From: Bradyrhizobium elkanii USDA 76 | GTDB taxonomy: Bacteria; Pseudomonadota; Alphaproteobacteria; Rhizobiales; Xanthobacteraceae | Direction: 5' to 3' | DNA: 64,000 nt | Assembly: GCF_023278185.1 (NCBI RefSeq) | Contig: NZ_CP066356.1 | Location: 3,960,001-4,024,000, forward strand | Shown here: positions 1-8,393 of the stretch, in pieces | How positions within the stretch are numbered: position 1 is the stretch's first letter | Layout: every line of letters starts with the position of its first letter | Notes under the pieces: generated by a model | Databases searched by the model: none | Told to the model about the DNA's origin: nothing | What the model saw: only the letters and a program-made list of their open reading frames with translations | Position numbers and translations under genes: made by a program

Positions 1-189
1 CTTGCCGCTGCGCATGTTGGCGTGCAGCGTCTGCAGCATCAAACCGTCGCCGCCGAGCGCGACCACGACGTCGGCATCGGCGGGTGGATGGTTGCCGTAC
101 ATTTCCGTCAGCTGCTCGAGCGCCGATTGCGCTTCCGCACTGGCGCTGGCGACGAAGGCGATCTTGTCATACCGCTTGGAGCTGGCCAT
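1..189 (-). CDS. nadK: NAD kinase, N-terminal part (runs off the window)
   Basis: This is the first 63 codons of a minus-strand gene whose 3' end lies outside the window. NAD kinase phosphorylates NAD to NADP in the cytoplasm using ATP or polyphosphate. The visible N-terminus starts MASSKRYDKIAFVAS and reaches the family signature GGDG within VVALGGDGLMLQTLH at residues ~43-57, where the conserved Asp of GGDG acts in catalysis. The ATG at 189-187 is the only good start and no other gene overlaps it. The identification rests on the GGDG block and the Rossmann-like first strand; the rest of the enzyme cannot be checked here. Confidence 0.85.
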   Translation of the reverse strand, partial: MASSKRYDKIAFVASASAEAQSALEQLTEMYGNHPPADADVVVALGGDGLMLQTLHANMRSGK

Positions 190-352
190 TCGCTCACGAA
201 CTCGTTTGGCACGGAACACGCCGCGCTCGTCTATACATCCCGGGCGGCCTTGTCGAGATGGTCCGGGAACGGACCGCATGCCACGCCGGCGCCGCCAAAC
301 TAGCGCAGTTTGCCGCTGGGTTGCGTAAATCGGGGCGCAGGGAGTGAACGAT

Positions 353-1954
353 ATGGCTAACAGTCTTGCGACACGGCTCGCCGCGGCGTTGCTGGTGGCC
401 TGTCTTGCGACCGCGGCGCGGGCCGACGACGAGACCCCGCAGCCATCGCCGTCGCCGAGCGTGCAGGCCCCAGGCGGCCAGAACCCAGCTGGCCAGAACC
501 CGAGCGGTCAGAAGGGGCGGGCAGGACGCGGCGGCGAGGCCGGCTCCGGCGCCAACGCCGCGGCCAGCGGCTCGACCGCCGAGCAGCACCGCCTGCCGCC
601 GGACTCCACGACCAAGCAATCGGTCGCGCTGCCGAACCGCACCCTTAACTTCAGCGCGACCGCGGGCTCGATCCGCGTGTTCGACGACAAGGGCGAACCG
701 CTCGCCGACATCGCCTATACGTCCTACCAGCTCGACGGCGCCGAGAAGGCGAACCGTCCGGTGACCTTCCTGTTCAACGGCGGTCCGGGCTCCGCGTCGG
801 CCTGGCTGCAATTGGGCAATATCGGGCCGTGGCGGCTGCCGTTCGACGGCGCGGTGTCCTCGGCCGCGCCCGAGCTGCAGGCCAATGCCGACACCTGGCT
901 CGATTTCACCGATCTCGTCTTCATCGATCCGGTCGGCACCGGCTACAGCCGCTTCGTCACGACGTCGGAGGAGGCGCGCAAGCGCTTCTTCACCGTCGAC
1001 GGCGACGCCAATTCGGTCGCGCTGGTGATCCGCCGCTGGCTGGAGAAATACGACCGGCTGACCTCGCCGAAATATCTCGTCGGCGAAAGCTATGGCGGCA
1101 TTCGCGGACCCAAGGTGGTACGCAATCTGCAGATGCAGCAGGGCGTCGGCGTCCGCGGCCTGGTGCTGATCTCGCCGGTGCTCGATTTCCGCGAATATAC
1201 CGGCTCCAGCCTCCTGCAATATGTCGCAAGCCTGCCGACCATGGCGGCGGTCGCGCGACAGGCGAAGGGCCCGGTGACGCGCGAGGATCTCGCCGACGTC
1301 GAGAGTTACGCGCGCGGCGATTTCCTGCTCGACCTCGTCAGGGGGCAGGCCGACACCGAGGCCACCACGCGGCTCGCCGACAAGGTCGCAAGCCTGACCG
1401 GGATCGATCAGGCGGTGAGCCGCAGGCTCGCCGGCCGTTTCGACATCGGCGAATTCCGCCGCGAGTTCGATCGCAAGAACGGCAAGGTCACCGGCCGCTA
1501 CGACGCCTCGGTCGAGGGCTTCGATCCCTATCCGGATTCCAGCTACTTCCGCTTCAACGATCCGTCCGGCGATCCCCTGATGGCGCCCTTGACCAGCGCC
1601 GCCGTCGACCTCACCACGCGCAAGCTGAACTGGCGGCCGGACGGCTCCTATCATCTGCTCAGCGAGAGCGTGAACAAGGCCTGGGAGTTCGGTCACGGCA
1701 TCAGTCCGGCGGAGTCGGTGACGCAGCTCCGCCAGGCGCTGGCGCTCGACCCCAACCTGAAACTCCTGGTCGGCCACGGCCTGTTCGATCTCGCCACGCC
1801 GTACTTCGCCTCGAAGATCATCCTCGACCAGTTGCCAGCCTTCGCGGGCCCGAGCCGCACCAGGCTCGCGGTCTATCCCGGCGGCCACATGTTCTACTCC
1901 CGCGACGGCTCGCGCCAGGCCTTCCGCAAGGAGGTCGAGGCGCTGATGAGGTGA
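353..1954 (+). CDS. S10 serine carboxypeptidase-like exported protein
   Basis: Predicted exported serine carboxypeptidase of family S10, which removes C-terminal residues from peptides. An N-terminal signal peptide (hydrophobic run, then ATAARA) is followed by a Pro/Gly/Gln-rich linker. The catalytic domain shows the oxyanion block FNGGPGSAS, the nucleophile elbow GESYGG (Ser ~245), and a C-terminal Asp/His region GHGLFDLATPY and YPGGHMFY. At about 533 aa it has the usual bacterial S10 length. I chose the ATG at 353 because GGAG sits 8 nt upstream; an in-frame GTG at 344 would add three residues but has no well-spaced ribosome site. The substrate is unknown. It stands alone, divergent from NAD kinase. 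Confidence 0.85.
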   Translation: MANSLATRLAAALLVACLATAARADDETPQPSPSPSVQAPGGQNPAGQNPSGQKGRAGRGGEAGSGANAAASGSTAEQHRLPPDSTTKQSVALPNRTLNFSATAGSIRVFDDKGEPLADIAYTSYQLDGAEKANRPVTFLFNGGPGSASAWLQLGNIGPWRLPFDGAVSSAAPELQANADTWLDFTDLVFIDPVGTGYSRFVTTSEEARKRFFTVDGDANSVALVIRRWLEKYDRLTSPKYLVGESYGGIRGPKVVRNLQMQQGVGVRGLVLISPVLDFREYTGSSLLQYVASLPTMAAVARQAKGPVTREDLADVESYARGDFLLDLVRGQADTEATTRLADKVASLTGIDQAVSRRLAGRFDIGEFRREFDRKNGKVTGRYDASVEGFDPYPDSSYFRFNDPSGDPLMAPLTSAAVDLTTRKLNWRPDGSYHLLSESVNKAWEFGHGISPAESVTQLRQALALDPNLKLLVGHGLFDLATPYFASKIILDQLPAFAGPSRTRLAVYPGGHMFYSRDGSRQAFRKEVEALMR

Positions 1955-1998
1955 GGGGATGTGGCGGCGTGGATTGCGCCGTCGCTGCAAATACGGTC

Positions 1999-2119
1999 GT
2001 CGTCCTGGCGAAAGCCAGGACCCATTACCACTGGATTCGATTGTGAGCGGGATCGTGGCCCCAGCGTCGCGCAACAAGTGCCATTTGGGGGAATGGGTCC
2101 TGGCTTTCGCCAGGACGAC
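1999..2119. repeat. Long-spaced inverted repeat, 26-bp perfect arms
   Basis: The arms at 1999-2024 and 2094-2119 are exact reverse complements (core TCCTGGCGAAAGCCAGGA), and each arm is itself hairpin-forming. The 69-nt spacer has no coding potential. It lies just after the carboxypeptidase stop, and its form matches the intergenic repeat elements common in Bradyrhizobium-type genomes. Confidence 0.7.
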
Positions 2120-2152
2120 ATCGATTGTGTGGCACGGCCGACATCCACATTC

Positions 2153-2198
2153 GTCGTCCCGGCCCCCCGTGCGCAATTACGCATCAGGCCGGGACGAC
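2153..2198. repeat. Inverted repeat around a GCGCAATTACGC-like palindrome
   Basis: GTCGTCCCGGCC at 2153-2164 pairs with GGCCGGGACGAC at 2187-2198. The loop carries a second near-palindrome, TGCGCAATTACGCA (2170-2183). It lies 33 nt beyond the 1999-2119 repeat and before the convergent DUF2189 gene, so it may also help end transcription, but there is no T-tract. Confidence 0.6.
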
Positions 2199-2264
2199 AC
2201 CCAATTGTTGCAGCATCGGTGCCATGCACCCGCATTCTCGCGACATGCTTCGCTCAAAAAACGC

Positions 2265-3161
2265 TTAGCGCTCACGGCTCCATGGGAAGAGGGAGGCCGG
2301 GAAGTCGGCCGCGTAGCGGTGACCGATCGGCGGGCGGGGCTCTTCTTGCGGAGGATTCCGGTCGGGCTCGACCACCTTCCGGTAAAGATGCCAGGTCGCA
2401 TGACCAAGCACCGGCAGAACGACGCAGAGGCCGACGAAGAACGGCAGTGAGCCCACGGCCAGCAATACCGCAACGATCAATCCCCACGCGGCCATCTCAA
2501 TTGGATTCATCATCACGGCTCGTATCGAGGTGCGGATCGCATCGATCGCTGTCGCATGACGGTCGAGCATCAGTGGAAATGAGACGACGCTGACGCACAG
2601 GGCAACCAAGGCGAAAAGGAAGCCGACGCCGCATCCGACGATGATGAGCGACCAGCCTTCGGGCGTCGTCAACACGCGCTTTGCGAAATCAGGGATGCTC
2701 GCAGCCGGCGCATAGCCGAACGTCATGATGTAGATCGCGTCCGCGGTGGCGATCCAGACCCCGAACAGAACGAACAGGAGAACGCCGAGTTCGAACATGG
2801 CGCCGAACGACGGCGCGCGCAGCACCTGCATTGCATCCCAGGCTCCTGGCTCCTCTCCGCGTTCGCGTCGTCGGCTCAGTTCGTAGAGGCCGAGTCCGGC
2901 GAAAGGACCGATCAGGGCGAAGCCGGCGGCGAGCGGAAACAGCAGCGGCAGCACCGAATAGCCAAGCACAAGTCTGAACAGGACAAGTCCGAGCACCGGA
3001 TACATCACGCACAGGACGATTGCGTGGGTCGGGATGGCCTTGAAGTCTTCCCAGCCGAGGCGCAGCGCGTCGCCCAGGTCGGAAAGGCTGATCTTGCGAA
3101 CGACGAAGGCGGTAGAGACGCCAAACAATTGCAGCTTGGGTCGTGCGAACACCGTGGTCAT
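2265..3161 (-). CDS. DUF2189 family integral membrane protein
   Basis: A 298-aa cytoplasmic membrane protein of unknown function. The sequence shows a soluble N-terminus (VRKISLSDLGDALRLGWEDF, the usual DUF2189 opening) and about six hydrophobic segments, including the pair near ALIGPFAGLGLYELSRRRERGEEP and the tandem segments after GWSLIIVGCG. The Arg/Glu-rich loop between the second and third segments is typical of the family. Start: the ATG at 3161-3159 has GGAG about 9 nt upstream. The frame stays open for 73 codons further, but nothing there looks coding. Known members are annotated only as membrane proteins. Confidence 0.8.
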   Translation of the reverse strand: MTTVFARPKLQLFGVSTAFVVRKISLSDLGDALRLGWEDFKAIPTHAIVLCVMYPVLGLVLFRLVLGYSVLPLLFPLAAGFALIGPFAGLGLYELSRRRERGEEPGAWDAMQVLRAPSFGAMFELGVLLFVLFGVWIATADAIYIMTFGYAPAASIPDFAKRVLTTPEGWSLIIVGCGVGFLFALVALCVSVVSFPLMLDRHATAIDAIRTSIRAVMMNPIEMAAWGLIVAVLLAVGSLPFFVGLCVVLPVLGHATWHLYRKVVEPDRNPPQEEPRPPIGHRYAADFPASLFPWSRER

Positions 3162-3707
3162 GGTTCCGGTCTCCTTGCTTGTGGCCGCAGGGGAACGGAG
3201 CGCCATCAACACACGCACATCCGCCTCATGCGCGAAAATCGCGACTGAGTCCGGCAAATCAGATTCAACCAGAAGGAGCTTGCCGGACGACATCTGTCGC
3301 AACCGGTCCGGTAAAACTAGTCCGATGCGCGGCAGAAGCAAGGTGGCGAATGCGGTCGGGAGAATTGTGCAGCTGCACAAGCGATGTCTTGCGATGCACC
3401 ATGCGAGACGGGAGGGCCGATCAGTGTTCGCGGCATCCCATGCATTCCCGGCAGCACGCGCCGGACAGGGGCGGGCATTACTCCTCTATTGACGTCCGCC
3501 TCGATGGGTACCATGTTGATGGTTGACGCCCCCAGCTCCGATGAGGTTGCGGCCGTGACGTTGAGTTTTTGTCATGTCCCAGCATCGTGACCGGCAGAAT
3601 GGGCGAGGCAAAAGCCACGGTGATGGTGAACGTGAGACCATCCCTCTGACGTGAGCTCCGCCCTTTCGTTCGTCTCCGCAGCCTTCGATGGCAAGGAGGA
3701 ATGAGGG
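3162..3707. other. 546-bp intergenic region upstream of the cox operon
   Basis: No convincing gene on either strand. It must hold the divergent promoters of the DUF2189 gene and the cox operon. The one clear structure is the 16-bp palindrome at 3365-3380 listed separately. I saw no FixK-type TTGAT-N4-ATCAA box. Confidence 0.5.
3365..3380. promoter_or_regulatory. Perfect 16-bp palindrome TTGTGCAGCTGCACAA
   Basis: TTGTGCAGCTGCACAA equals its own reverse complement. It lies 204 nt upstream of the DUF2189 start and 328 nt upstream of coxM, in the only regulatory space between them. It could be a dimeric repressor or activator site. Function is inferred from symmetry and position only. Confidence 0.4.
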
Positions 3708-4541
3708 ATGGCTGTAGCGATCTTACTGCTCCTGGTTGCCGTCGCCTCGGTGCTGTTTCACCTCTACAGCCCCTGGTGGTGGACCCCGATTGCCTCGAAC
3801 TGGAGCTATATCGACCACACCATCAACCTGACATTCTGGATCACCGGAGCGGTGTTCTGCACGGTGATCGTGTTCATGGCCTATTGCGTCCTGCGCTTTC
3901 ACCACACCGAGGGACGGCGCGCCCACTACAATCCCGAGAACAAGAAGCTCGAATGGTGGCTCAGCATCGGCACCGCGATCGGCGTCGTCGCCATGCTGGC
4001 GCCCGGCCTCGTCGTCTGGCACCAGTTCGTCACCGTTCCCGACGACGCGACCGACGTCGAGGTCGTTGGACAACAATGGATGTGGAGTTATCGGCTTCCG
4101 GGAAAGGACGGCCGGCTCGGCACCTCAGATGCACGCCTGATCAGCTCCGACAATCCACTCGGGTTGAATCCCAATGATCCGAACGGGCAGGACGACATCG
4201 TCGTGCAAAACGAGGATCTGCATCTGCCGGTCGGGAAGCCGGTGAAGGTGCTGCTCCGCTCGATCGACGTCCTGCATGATTTCTACGTCCCCGAGTTCCG
4301 GGCGAAGATGGATATGATCCCCGGCTCGGTGACCTACTACTGGCTCACGCCGACCCGGACCGGAACCTTCGACGTCCTCTGCGCGGAGCTTTGCGGTGCC
4401 GCGCACGCACAGATGCGCAGCAAGGTCGTCGTGGAAGAAGAGAAGGAATATCACGCGTGGCTGGACAAGCAGCACACGTTCGCCGCCTTGTCCGGCCAGC
4501 GCAACGTCGCGAAGGCGGCGTACAAGACTGGCAGCGAATGA
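3708..4541 (+). CDS. coxM: Cytochrome c oxidase subunit II (CuA subunit)
   Basis: Subunit II of an aa3-type haem-copper oxidase. It takes electrons from cytochrome c at the dinuclear CuA centre on the periplasmic side. The 277-aa protein has an N-terminal hydrophobic segment, two further membrane segments (residues ~42-63 and 85-107) and a cupredoxin domain. The CuA ligands are complete: a His in SIDVLHDFYVPEF, then CAELCGAAHAQM at 225-236 giving Cys, Glu carbonyl, Cys, His and Met. There is no fused cytochrome c domain. It heads an operon II-I-III-III-IV-CtaB, the order of coxMNOP in Bradyrhizobium, from which the symbol is taken by analogy. The ATG at 3708 follows AGGAGGAATGAGGG. Confidence 0.92.
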   Translation: MAVAILLLLVAVASVLFHLYSPWWWTPIASNWSYIDHTINLTFWITGAVFCTVIVFMAYCVLRFHHTEGRRAHYNPENKKLEWWLSIGTAIGVVAMLAPGLVVWHQFVTVPDDATDVEVVGQQWMWSYRLPGKDGRLGTSDARLISSDNPLGLNPNDPNGQDDIVVQNEDLHLPVGKPVKVLLRSIDVLHDFYVPEFRAKMDMIPGSVTYYWLTPTRTGTFDVLCAELCGAAHAQMRSKVVVEEEKEYHAWLDKQHTFAALSGQRNVAKAAYKTGSE

Positions 4542-4624
4542 ACATGCCGACGAGGATCGGCCGGATGTTCGGCCGGATATGACGTGAACTCGTCGCTGAG
4601 CGGAAGACCGAGGAGGGTATTCCG

Positions 4625-6400
4625 ATGGTCGATATCCCGTTTGATCAGGTCGCAGGCATCCCGCCCGCCGAAGTAGGTGAGGTCGAGCTCTACCATCCGC
4701 ACAGCTGGTGGACGAGGTACGTCTTTTCGCAAGACGCCAAGGTGATCGCCGTCCAGTACTCGATCACGGCGATGTCGATCGGAATGGTTGCGCTGGTGCT
4801 GTCGTGGATGATGCGGCTGCAACTGGGATTTCCCGGCACATTCTCCTTTATCGATGCCAATCAGTACCTTCAGTTCATCACCATGCACGGCATGATCATG
4901 GTGATCTATTTGCTCACGGCGCTGTTCCTCGGCGGCTTCGGTAACTACCTCATCCCGCTGATGGTCGGCGCGCGGGACATGGTCTTCCCCTATGTGAACA
5001 TGCTGAGCTATTGGGTCTACCTGCTCGCGGTGCTGGTGCTGGCCGCGACATTCTTCGTGCCGGGCGGGCCGACCGGTGCCGGCTGGACGCTTTATCCACC
5101 CCAGGCGATTCTGTCCGGTACCCCCGGGCAGGACTGGGGCATCGTTCTCATGCTGGCCTCGCTGATCCTGTTCATCATCGGCTTCACGATGGGCGGGCTC
5201 AATTACGTAGTGACGGTGCTGCAGGCGCGCACGCGCGGCATGACCTTGATGCGCATGCCGCTGACGGTGTGGGGCATCTTCACCGCGACCGTGATGGCGC
5301 TGCTGGCGTTCCCGGCGCTGTTCGTGGCCTCGGTGATGCTGCTGCTGGACCGCCTCCTTGGAACGAGCTTCTTCATGCCGACACTGGTCGAGATGGGCCA
5401 GCTGACCAAGTATGGCGGCGGCAGCCCGATCCTGTTCCAGCATTTGTTCTGGTTCTTCGGCCACCCCGAAGTCTACATCGTCGCGCTGCCGGCGTTCGGC
5501 ATCATCTCGGATCTGATCAGCACGCACGCGCGCAAGAATATCTTCGGCTATCGCATGATGGTCTGGGCGATCGTGGCGATCGGAGCGCTGAGCTTCGTCG
5601 TGTGGGCGCACCACATGTATGTCAGCGGCATGCACCCTTATTTCGGGTTCTTCTTCGCCACCACGACGCTCATCATCGCGATCCCGACCGCGATCAAGGT
5701 CTACAACTGGGTGCTGACCCTCTGGCGCGGCGACATCCATCTCACGGTGCCGATGCTGTTTGCGCTCGGCTTCATCGTCACCTTCGTCAATGGCGGCCTG
5801 ACCGGGCTGTTCCTCGGCAACGTTGTCGTCGATGTTCCGCTGTCCGATACGATGTTCGTCGTCGCGCACTTCCACATGGTGATGGGAATTGCGCCGATCA
5901 TGGCCGTGTTCGGCGGGATCTATCACTGGTATCCGAAGGTCACCGGGCGGATGCTCAATGATGCGCTCGGACGCTTCCACTTCTGGGTGACGTTCATCGG
6001 GGCCTATGCGGTGTTCTTCCCGATGCACTATCTCGGCCTGCTCGGGATGCCGCGCCGCTATCACGACATCGGCGAGACCTCGTTCGTCCCGGCATCCGCC
6101 CATGACCTCAATGCGTTCATGAGCGTGGCGGCGCTGATTGTCGGCTTCGCCCAGCTTGTCTTCCTGTTCAATCTGGTCTGGAGCCTGTTCAAGGGAAGAG
6201 AGGCGGGCGGCAATCCCTGGGGTGCCACCTCGCTGGAATGGCAGACGCCGGAGACCCCGCCGGGGCACGGCAACTGGGGCAAGGAGCTCCCCGTCGTCTA
6301 TCGCTGGGCCTATGATTACAGCGTGCCCGGTTCCGCGAGAGACTTCATCCCGCAGAATGAACCGCCGGCCAAGGTGCTGGCCCAGGGAGCCCATCCGTGA
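4625..6400 (+). CDS. coxN: Cytochrome c oxidase subunit I (haem a/a3-CuB)
   Basis: Catalytic subunit of the oxidase: it reduces O2 to water at the haem a3-CuB site and pumps protons. The 591-aa protein has about 12 membrane segments. Seen directly: WFFGHPEVYI (CuB His, cross-linked Tyr and the Glu that marks A1-type oxidases), HHMYVSGM (two CuB His), the K-channel Lys in AIPTAIKVYNW, the haem ligands in VVAHFHMVMG, and a D-channel-like Asp in LMVGARDM. A strong GAGGAGG lies 9 nt before the ATG. It is 83 nt after coxM, and its stop overlaps the GTG start of the next gene. Confidence 0.95.
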   Translation: MVDIPFDQVAGIPPAEVGEVELYHPHSWWTRYVFSQDAKVIAVQYSITAMSIGMVALVLSWMMRLQLGFPGTFSFIDANQYLQFITMHGMIMVIYLLTALFLGGFGNYLIPLMVGARDMVFPYVNMLSYWVYLLAVLVLAATFFVPGGPTGAGWTLYPPQAILSGTPGQDWGIVLMLASLILFIIGFTMGGLNYVVTVLQARTRGMTLMRMPLTVWGIFTATVMALLAFPALFVASVMLLLDRLLGTSFFMPTLVEMGQLTKYGGGSPILFQHLFWFFGHPEVYIVALPAFGIISDLISTHARKNIFGYRMMVWAIVAIGALSFVVWAHHMYVSGMHPYFGFFFATTTLIIAIPTAIKVYNWVLTLWRGDIHLTVPMLFALGFIVTFVNGGLTGLFLGNVVVDVPLSDTMFVVAHFHMVMGIAPIMAVFGGIYHWYPKVTGRMLNDALGRFHFWVTFIGAYAVFFPMHYLGLLGMPRRYHDIGETSFVPASAHDLNAFMSVAALIVGFAQLVFLFNLVWSLFKGREAGGNPWGATSLEWQTPETPPGHGNWGKELPVVYRWAYDYSVPGSARDFIPQNEPPAKVLAQGAHP

Positions 6401-7101
6401 GTGCCATCGTCCTGTTCATTGCTACGATTGCAGCGATCGCGGGATGGTGGCTCTCGCAGCAACGGCTGGCCGCCAAGCCGTGGCTGGAGCAGGGCATTGC
6501 CGTCGATCTTCGCGGCGATCTCGGCTCTTCGGTGCCGGCGGCGAAAATCGGCCTTGGTGTCTTTCTCGCGGTGGTCGGCTCGCTGTTCGCGCTCCTGATC
6601 AGCGCCTACTCGATGCGCACCACCATGGTGGACTGGCGCGAGCTGCCGCTGCCGAGGCTGGTGTGGTTCAACACCGGCGTCCTCGTCATCAGCAGCGTGG
6701 CGCTGCAATGGGCGCTGATGGCCGCGCGCCACGACGACCATGAGGGCTTGATCGCGGGCCTGTTGGTCGGCGGTGCATCGGCCGTGATGTTCCTGATCGG
6801 GCAGCTCGTGGTGTGGCAGCAGCTCAACGTCGCCGGCTATGTCATGGCGTCGAATCCGGCCAATTCCTTCTTCTATCTGATCACCGCGCTCCACGGGCTG
6901 CACGTGACCGGCGGCCTGGTGGCGCTCGGCAGGGCGACCGTAAAACTGTGGCGCGGCGCGCCGATGACGCAGATGCGCCTGAGCGTCGAGCTTTGTACCA
7001 TCTACTGGCATTTCCTGTTGCTGGTATGGCTGGTCCTGCTCGGTCTGCTGACGGGCTGGACCGACAATTTCGTCGACATCTGTCGCCAGTTGCTCACCTA
7101 G
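6397..7101 (+). CDS. coxO: Cytochrome c oxidase subunit III-like protein
   Basis: A 234-aa membrane protein of the haem-copper oxidase subunit III superfamily with about six or seven hydrophobic segments. Typical elements are FFYLITALHGLHVTGG and the C-terminal LCTIYWHFLLLVWLVLLGLL, which carry the conserved His and Trp of subunit III. It starts with GTG overlapping the subunit I stop (GTGA), so translation is probably coupled. Two III-like proteins in tandem are characteristic of coxMNOP operons; how they divide the work is not evident from sequence. Confidence 0.85.
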   Translation: MSAIVLFIATIAAIAGWWLSQQRLAAKPWLEQGIAVDLRGDLGSSVPAAKIGLGVFLAVVGSLFALLISAYSMRTTMVDWRELPLPRLVWFNTGVLVISSVALQWALMAARHDDHEGLIAGLLVGGASAVMFLIGQLVVWQQLNVAGYVMASNPANSFFYLITALHGLHVTGGLVALGRATVKLWRGAPMTQMRLSVELCTIYWHFLLLVWLVLLGLLTGWTDNFVDICRQLLT

Positions 7102-7115
7102 CGAGGCAGGACGCG

Positions 7116-7838
7116 ATGACCGAAACCACACTCGCAACCCCCAAGGCGCTGCCCGGAACGACGCCCGGACTGCGAGGCATCGCCGCCGACTGGGCCTCGG
7201 ACCAGCGCGCGTTCAAGAACGTGTCGTGGGGGAAGGCCATGATGTGGATCTTCCTCCTGAGCGACACCTTCATCTTCAGCTGCTTCCTGCTGTCGTACAT
7301 GACGGCGCGAATGTCGACGACCGTGCCGTGGCCCAATCCCAGCGAAGTCTTCGCGCTCAATATCGGCGGCCAGCACATCCCGCTGATCCTGATCGCGATC
7401 ATGACCTTCGTCCTGATCAGCAGCAGCGGGACGATGGCGATGGCCGTCAACTTCGGTTACCGCCGGGATCGCGTCAAAACCGCAGCCTTGATGCTGGTCA
7501 CCGCGGCATTTGGCGCGACGTTCGTCGGAATGCAGGCTTTCGAATGGACCAAGCTGATCATGGAGGGCGTGCGGCCCTGGGGCAACCCGTGGGGCGCACC
7601 GCAATTTGGCGCTTCCTTCTTCATGATCACCGGCTTCCACGGCACCCACGTGACCATCGGTGTGATCTTCCTGATCGTGATCGCGCGAAAGGTTTGGCGG
7701 GGAGACTTCGACGTCGAGCGGCGCGGCTTTTTCACGAGCCGCAAGGGCTACTACGAGATCGTCGAAATCATGGGCCTGTACTGGCATTTCGTCGATCTGG
7801 TCTGGGTGTTCATCTTTGCCTTCTTTTATCTCTGGTGA
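7116..7838 (+). CDS. coxP: Cytochrome c oxidase subunit III
   Basis: A second subunit III-family protein, 240 aa, with a polar 35-residue N-terminus and about five membrane segments. FFMITGFHGTHVTIG and the ending EIMGLYWHFVDLVWVFIFAFFYLW are the classic subunit III blocks, so this copy is closer to canonical subunit III than its upstream neighbour. The ATG at 7116 is 14 nt after the preceding stop, with GAGGCAGGA upstream. Subunit III stabilises the catalytic core and proton uptake in known oxidases. Confidence 0.88.
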   Translation: MTETTLATPKALPGTTPGLRGIAADWASDQRAFKNVSWGKAMMWIFLLSDTFIFSCFLLSYMTARMSTTVPWPNPSEVFALNIGGQHIPLILIAIMTFVLISSSGTMAMAVNFGYRRDRVKTAALMLVTAAFGATFVGMQAFEWTKLIMEGVRPWGNPWGAPQFGASFFMITGFHGTHVTIGVIFLIVIARKVWRGDFDVERRGFFTSRKGYYEIVEIMGLYWHFVDLVWVFIFAFFYLW

Positions 7839-7846
7839 GGTCGCGC

Positions 7847-8254
7847 ATGACAGAAGCAGCGGTACATGTGGAAGGGCAGGCAGCACAGCATGTGCTACAC
7901 AGCTATGTGCATGGCGCGGTGGCATCGGGCGCCGCGCATGCGGAGGGCCAGCAGCACCCGATCAAGCTCTATCTCGTGGTCTGGGGATGGTTGTTCGTGC
8001 TCAGCACCTGCTCCTATCTCGTCGACTATTTTGGTATCCATGGCCACCTGCGATGGTCGCTGATCCTGCTGTTCATGGTGCTGAAGGCCGGCCTGATCGT
8101 CGCCGTGTTCATGCACATGGCCTGGGAGCGGTTGGCATTGGCCTATGCCATTCTGTTGCCGCCGGTGCTGGTGCTGGTTTTTGTGGGGATCATGGTGTTC
8201 GAATCCGACTATACGCACCTGCTTCGGGTCATGTTCTTCGCACCAGCAAGCTAG
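7847..8254 (+). CDS. Cytochrome c oxidase subunit IV family protein
   Basis: A 135-aa protein with a His-rich polar N-terminus (~40 aa) and three membrane segments (WGWLFVLSTCSYLVDYF; LILLFMVLKAGLIVAVFMHM; AILLPPVLVLVFVGIMVF). The block MVLKAGLIVAVFMHM is the hallmark of the prokaryotic subunit IV family. The ATG lies 8 nt after coxP in the same operon. Subunit IV aids assembly or stability of the complex and has no redox centre. Confidence 0.82.
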   Translation: MTEAAVHVEGQAAQHVLHSYVHGAVASGAAHAEGQQHPIKLYLVVWGWLFVLSTCSYLVDYFGIHGHLRWSLILLFMVLKAGLIVAVFMHMAWERLALAYAILLPPVLVLVFVGIMVFESDYTHLLRVMFFAPAS

Positions 8255-8267
8255 AAATGGGGCGGCC

Positions 8268-8378
8268 ATGACCACATCGGTCGTGCTGGACGAGGCAAGA
8301 CATCCTGAAGGCGGAGGCCTCGCCGCATCGTCCGGCACCCTGCGAAGAGGGCCTTCAACCGATGGCTTTTCGAACTGA
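8268..8378 (+). CDS. Possible 36-aa peptide in the cox operon
   Basis: A short frame reading MTTSVVLDEARHPEGGG and ending GFSN, located between subunit IV and ctaB, 13 nt after one stop and 15 nt before the next start. The G-rich stretch GGGGCGG just before the ATG could serve as a ribosome site. There is no membrane segment and I do not recognise it. It may be a real small protein or simply a translational bridge to ctaB. Confidence 0.3.
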   Translation: MTTSVVLDEARHPEGGGLAASSGTLRRGPSTDGFSN

Positions 8379-8393
8379 CGAGGAATTAATCTC

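Noticed and set aside
194..2176. 660-codon open frame antisense to the carboxypeptidase gene
   Set aside because: It is the shadow of a GC-rich gene on the other strand; the plus-strand product has a signal peptide and complete S10 motifs.
4451..6394. 647-codon antisense frame over coxN
   Set aside because: Low-complexity His/Arg/Asp-rich product typical of the complement of a membrane-protein gene; coxN on the other strand is unmistakable.
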